The position numbers and the translations under genes are program-made. From Zhengitettix transpicula (taxonomy: Eukaryota; Arthropoda; Insecta; Orthoptera; Tetrigidae), in NCBI GenBank assembly GCA_037074705.1, contig CM073592.1:88291129-88355128 (forward strand): a DNA stretch of 64,000 bases, read 5' to 3'. Below are positions 59,901 through 64,000 of the stretch, in pieces (position 1 is the first letter of the stretch; each line of letters opens with the position of its first letter). The notes below the pieces were generated by a model. That model saw nothing but the letters and a program-made list of their open reading frames with translations, did no database searches and was not told the origin of the DNA.

Positions 59901-60495
59901 CCCCAATGTTTTAATCAGTCATAAATTTAAATGAAAAATATAATTCTTCGTTTAGTTAAATTAGAATTTTGTAGGAACTATCGGTGGTTTGCCATGTTCA
60001 TCTGTACAAATAACCATTTCACTTTAATAAGGATTTTATTTATAACATTTTTATAATAAATTTGTAAATTAAATACATTATAAATTTAATATTTTTTATA
60101 TAAGAAAACCATTAATTTTTAAAATAACTTAAAATCATCAGTGCACAAAACTTCAATTTTACCGTAAGGTCCTATTAAATTCTAAATTAAAGTTTGTAAA
60201 ATGAAGAATAAGTATTTTCATTTAAATTTGCTGAATGACATTGGGGTAAATTTTAAAACATATTTACACACTTTTCTTAGATATGTAAATGGCTGTATTA
60301 TTTTTAAGAGCAACAGATAATATTTTTACGAAACTAGGTGAAAGTTGTTTAGTATTTCCAAGTGTGTTCATATAATACGAGTATATAAATAATAGAGAAA
60401 ATTTGGAGTAAACTGACAATAATACATTTAATACAATTATAATTTTCTTAATAAATGGTTTAACTGAGAACTGTAATAAAAAGCACACTGTGCTA
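56910..60495. other. Mostly AT-rich non-coding tract
   Basis: Balanced patches at 57220..57310, 58010..58260 and 59160..59390 show no exon borders. A perfect 12-bp stem with a 10-base loop lies at 59172..59205 (TTTGAAGTGGCG/CGCCACTTCAAA). Confidence 0.3.
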
Positions 60496-60499
60496 CTTC

Positions 60500-60960
60500 A
60501 CACAGAATATTATTAATTAAATCTAGTAACATTAAAAAGCTTATTGAATAATGAATTAAAAAGTAGAAAATTTCTTGATCTTTCACTAGTTAATAAGCTT
60601 AATAGGAATAAAAATTTAAATATATTAATAAATAAACTCAGTTCAACAACAAAGGCAGTCAGAGTTATATTAAATAACAGTTGTACGAAAACTGCGAAAC
60701 TATATATGATGTATTTCTATTCCTTAGTGTCTCATGGAATTATATTTTGGGGTAACTCCTCAGGTAAAGATAAATATTTTGTAGACCAGAAGAGTGTATT
60801 TTCGATACTGTGTCTAGTAAATTCTAGAACTACAGATATTCAATAATGAGGTATACTTACTCCCTCAGTTCAACTCATTTACCCATTAATGGTATTTGTA
60901 ATAATTATGATTAATTTTGTACCAACTCAGATATTCACTAAATACAAGAAATAAAAAAAA
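60500..60960 (+). pseudogene. Jockey-like LINE reverse transcriptase C-terminal fragment
   Basis: The frame from 60544 contains LNILINKLSSTTKAVRVI then YMMYFYSLVSHGIIFWGNSS and FVDQKSVFSILC, the pattern of the region after the RT catalytic core in Jockey/CR1-type elements (L-x-x-K-L-S-x-x-x-x-x-x-R, then Y-x-x-x-x-S-x-x-x-Y-G-I-I-F-W-G-N-S, then x-Q-K). After the stop at 60844, frameshifted sequence still carries TRNKK-like remnants near 60950. Upstream RT motifs are not visible. Broken copy. Confidence 0.65.
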
Positions 60961-60964
60961 AATT

Positions 60965-61495
60965 ATTGCACAAAAATGGGTGGAACATACAGAAATATGA
61001 ATTTTTGACAAACTTTCTGATAACAGTAAAAAATTAAGAAGCATTCAGAAGTAAATCTTGGAGTAGTTAGCATGGAATATTAGATTTATTTAATTTTTTT
61101 AAAGTGTAATTATAATTATTATGTTGATTTTACAATGTAAATATTTTGTTTTGATCGTTATCTATTTTTACATTACACTTATATGAATTAAGTTATTAAT
61201 ATTGGTGGCATACTGTGAAGTGTATGACTCTTTCCGCATCTTTGAAGTACTGCTTCTCATAAGGATCTATGGAAAATGAATCTGTCCTGTTCTATTCGTG
61301 AGGGGTGCATCGCCTGACGCCTTCGAGACCACCCGCACATCAATACCGCAAGGAGCAATGTTCTCGCATAGCGTCATAAATAGTCATTTGTTGCCACTGA
61401 GTGTGACCAAATATTTTATATGCCGAATCGGCGATTTATCAATTTTTATTATAGTTTTATAAACGTAAAAATATAAAAATAAAATAAAAATTACT
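60965..61495. other. Probable LINE 3' UTR and AT-rich sequence
   Basis: Contains a balanced block at 61210..61440 after the Jockey-like fragment. Its relation to the LINE is likely by position only. Confidence 0.3.
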
Positions 61496-61500
61496 ATATA

Positions 61501-61725
61501 ATAATAAGAAAGATAGCCAAATACCGACAAAAGAAGTGATAATATAAACATGTAACAATGTTTCTGGAAGCCTTGTACCTTTCTTCAGGTACATAAAATA
61601 TGTAACAGCCGGAGAGACACAACTGCAGTAGTTAGTTGACAAAACTCAAAGACTTCCAGAAAAGTTGTGCGGTATTTATAATATCACTTCTTGGCTGTAT
61701 TAATACTATCTTTCTCATTATTAAT
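61501..61725. mobile_element. Inverted pair of Penelope-like termini with hammerhead-like motif
   Basis: The left segment (61501..61590, minus strand) carries CTGAAGA (61587..61581), a 17-base linker and GAAACATT; stem I can pair AUGUAC with GU(U)ACAU, six pairs with one bulge. The right segment (61651..61725, plus strand) is an inverted copy from CTTCCAGAAAAG through TATTTATAATATCACTTCTT. About 60 bases lie between them. One core substitution makes the left ribozyme doubtful. Confidence 0.5.
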
Positions 61726-61729
61726 TTAC

Positions 61730-62900
61730 AATCAGACCTAATTTCTTAATTTTAAAATTAATTTGTAGTTATATAACTACTAATGTAGGTCACGCCCTAC
61801 ATTACGTCTATTTCCATTCTATAAATAAAAAAGAGCTATTGGTTATAATTATTTGCTAATTTAGCCTTTCATTCTCAAAATTTAAGCATTGTGACCAACA
61901 TTATACTATCGAATCTGTGTCTGCTTTCCTTAATAAAATTTCACATCAACAAAAGGGTCAATAAATTATACATTACACTTTTGAAACCCATAAATAACAA
62001 ATCCCCCCCCCCCCTATTAGGTTACTTTATAATTGGGTTTAATATTTATTCAAGAGATTATTTGATTAAGAATGGTAAAGACCATTTGCAACCAGCAGAC
62101 ACCCATTTTGTGGTTTTCAAAAATAGTATGTTCCGAAAGCAACTAGATATATATGGACCAAACTAAACGTGCATTAAAACTAGGATTAAATAACAAAAAT
62201 CCAGTTTGAAACTTTCTGTCGACATAGATTGAGTTCTAATAAAACAGGAGCATTCATATGCATAGATTTACTGTAATTATGTCAGAATACTTGATGTTGA
62301 ACCTAATTATCGCACTAGTATGATCTTTTAAATGGTCAACATCGGTGAATGAATGCTTTCAGTAGTAGCTATGTATCATTTCTTTGTGGTTATGTTCTTT
62401 GGCTCCTTTAAACATGTTATCATCCTGATTCTCAGTCATAGTTTTCTTTAATGGTTATATTTGAGACGTTATGCTAATTGGCAAAAAAATTATTGGTTTA
62501 TAATTCAAAATTTGTGCGTATTTGGCATTTTCACATAGTAATAACTAATGAAAATTTTAAACCAAGAACATAAATATAGGGTTTAAAAATATTTGTTTCT
62601 TAATCGTTGCAAGAAAACGTAACGACAAATGTTTTTATAATTTTTAATTGGGTTTATTATCACGAATGATAGTTTCATCTAACAATTGGACACTAACACT
62701 CAAAAAAATTCCCAGAAACTGGTCATTTCTCGCTGAGGTCATGGATTTGAATAAATTTAGGTATATTTCTGACTGTAAATATTTTTACTGACATTGCATA
62801 AATATCGTGTATTTTCAAGCATTTTGTCAACAGTACAATATAGTTCTGAGAAAGTTTTGCAACATACAGTAAAATTTTTCCATTAGCACTTTTAAAATGA
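61730..62900. other. AT-rich non-coding tract with a C12 homopolymer
   Basis: A run of 12 C lies at 62003..62014. No gene or recognisable repeat seen. Confidence 0.35.
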
Positions 62901-62938
62901 TATATATATGTATGTATATATATATATATATATATATA
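62901..62938. repeat. TA-rich microsatellite
   Basis: TA repeats with a TATGTATGTATA interruption. Confidence 0.85.
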
Positions 62939-62939
62939 A

Positions 62940-64000
62940 TATGTTGGCTAGATTATCATTTATTTTAGATTATTTTTCTATTCCAAACCTGAATTATAAG
63001 GTGGAAAGGAAATTAACTCACAAAGTTACAGCATTAATTAGAATTTATGTTGACTTCACGAATATTATTCAACATGAATGATAATTGTTGATAATATTTT
63101 CATTATTATCAATCACTTATGCAAGTCAATATTTCTGTACAAGCCATCGTCAAACAACTTGGACAGTACGTAAACTATGTGTTATTATTTATAAATTAAT
63201 TACCAGAAAAGTAACAAAATTTAATCTGAGACTTGTCTATGATTTTCATTCGTATTTTAATATTTTTATTAAGTCATTATCCATTATCTGCCAAAAATTA
63301 TTTTGGTGTAGAAAGTCCGAATACGTTGCCCTTTGGTGACAATGGTAGGTTTTTCACGTGTCGTTTCCCCTGAGGCATTTTTCGGTAACGACGCCGGCTT
63401 CCTCCTCCGTGCTTCCCAAATCACAAGACCATTGTCAACATGAATACTAGAAGGAAATGTTGCTTTCTAGAGTGCGAGAAGCTAGATAAAGGCCTTATTG
63501 CAAATCGCCAGCAATTTTCTCTGTAGCCGGTTCCATACTTCTATTAAATCTCTTTAGACTTTTTAACGTATAATAACTAAATTAATGCTTTGTATTATTA
63601 ACAGCTGACAGTACATAAAATGTAGAGACACTTAATAATGAGGATTCTTGAAACATAGGCGTAAATTTATCCGAGTTAACAAGTTTGTATAAAATAGTGT
63701 ATAAAATTGATTGTTTTTTTACAGGTTATTCATATTCTGTGACACAAACAGAAAATTAAACGGCTGTTTCCAGGAAAATAAAAAAAAGTTCTGTGTAGAT
63801 AGATATATTGAAATAAACTTTTCTAACAGTAAAAAAAGTGTTCTTTTATGGCTATGGAAGGAAACACAACAACGGCACGAGTATAACTCTCCTGTATGAA
63901 TTGCCCTAAACATTTCATTTGAAAATACGAGGCCCGGCTGTCAAAATTTTTTTCTCATCTGTACGACAAAATTTATCTATCAGTGAGAAAGATATAGCAG
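62940..64000. other. Non-coding tract to the window end
   Basis: A GC-richer patch at 63340..63480 is bracketed by a 10-bp inverted repeat, TGACAATGGT (near 63339) and ACCATTGTCA (near 63430). No gene is recognised. Confidence 0.3.

Noticed and set aside
1..64000. Bacterial operons, CRISPR array, phage or plasmid functions
   Set aside because: No ribosome-binding sites, no regularly spaced direct repeats with unique spacers and no dense coding; the sequence is eukaryotic.

Overview
The window reads as a piece of a large, AT-rich insect genome, mostly non-coding. The evidence is the base composition, many (TA)n tracts, mariner and pogo-like DNA transposons, tRNA-headed SINEs, Jockey-like and RTE-like LINE debris, Penelope-like termini and split exons with GT/AG borders. 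A large-genome insect such as a cockroach, termite or orthopteran would fit, but the species is inference. No bacterial genes, operons, CRISPR arrays, rRNA or functional tRNA genes are visible.

Very little is host coding sequence. The one solid host exon lies at 11481..11789 on the minus strand. It is GC-rich, flanked by good splice sites, phase 1-1, and encodes one complete immunoglobulin-like domain, so much of the window may be intron of a cell-surface or secreted Ig-superfamily gene. Three weaker exon candidates lie on the plus strand: a possible internal or terminal exon (15281..15441), a terminal exon with stop (16599..16726) and a possible signal-peptide first exon (19980..20075).

Region by region: 1..1003, LTR plus primer-binding-site-like motif. 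2644..2899, foldback element. 7779..9005, nearly intact-ended, internally deleted pogo-like transposon. 11.3-11.8 kb, retroposon tail and Ig exon. 13.2-14.3 kb, hammerhead-ribozyme-like motif and two LINE fragments. 22-22.7 kb, GC-rich island and (AC)n(AT)n tract. 25.6-26.5 kb, 431-bp tandem duplication. 24-31 kb, scattered Penelope-like termini. 32.7-38.5 kb, two LTRs of the same family as the first, a mariner fragment and copies of an unclassified poly(A)-tailed repeat. 39-41.2 kb, Penelope-like inverted repeat, Helitron-like element and SINE. 43.2-43.7 kb, mariner. 47.8-48.3 kb, a 97 percent identical 91-bp-arm palindrome of Penelope-like type and a tRNA-Val-like SINE. 49.1-52.3 kb, four more copies of the poly(A) repeat, three of them back to back. 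53.5-54.7 kb, complete LTR inside a TA microsatellite. 55.4-56.9 kb, Helitron-like element and RTE-like LINE 3' end. 60.5-61.7 kb, Jockey-like LINE fragment and Penelope-like inverted repeat.

The most notable signals are the hammerhead-like motifs tied to Penelope-like termini, several of which sit in inverted-repeat pairs, the pogo-like element with internal 15-bp iterons, and the LTR family whose outer ends abut TA repeats. All family assignments come from reading motifs; no database search was run.
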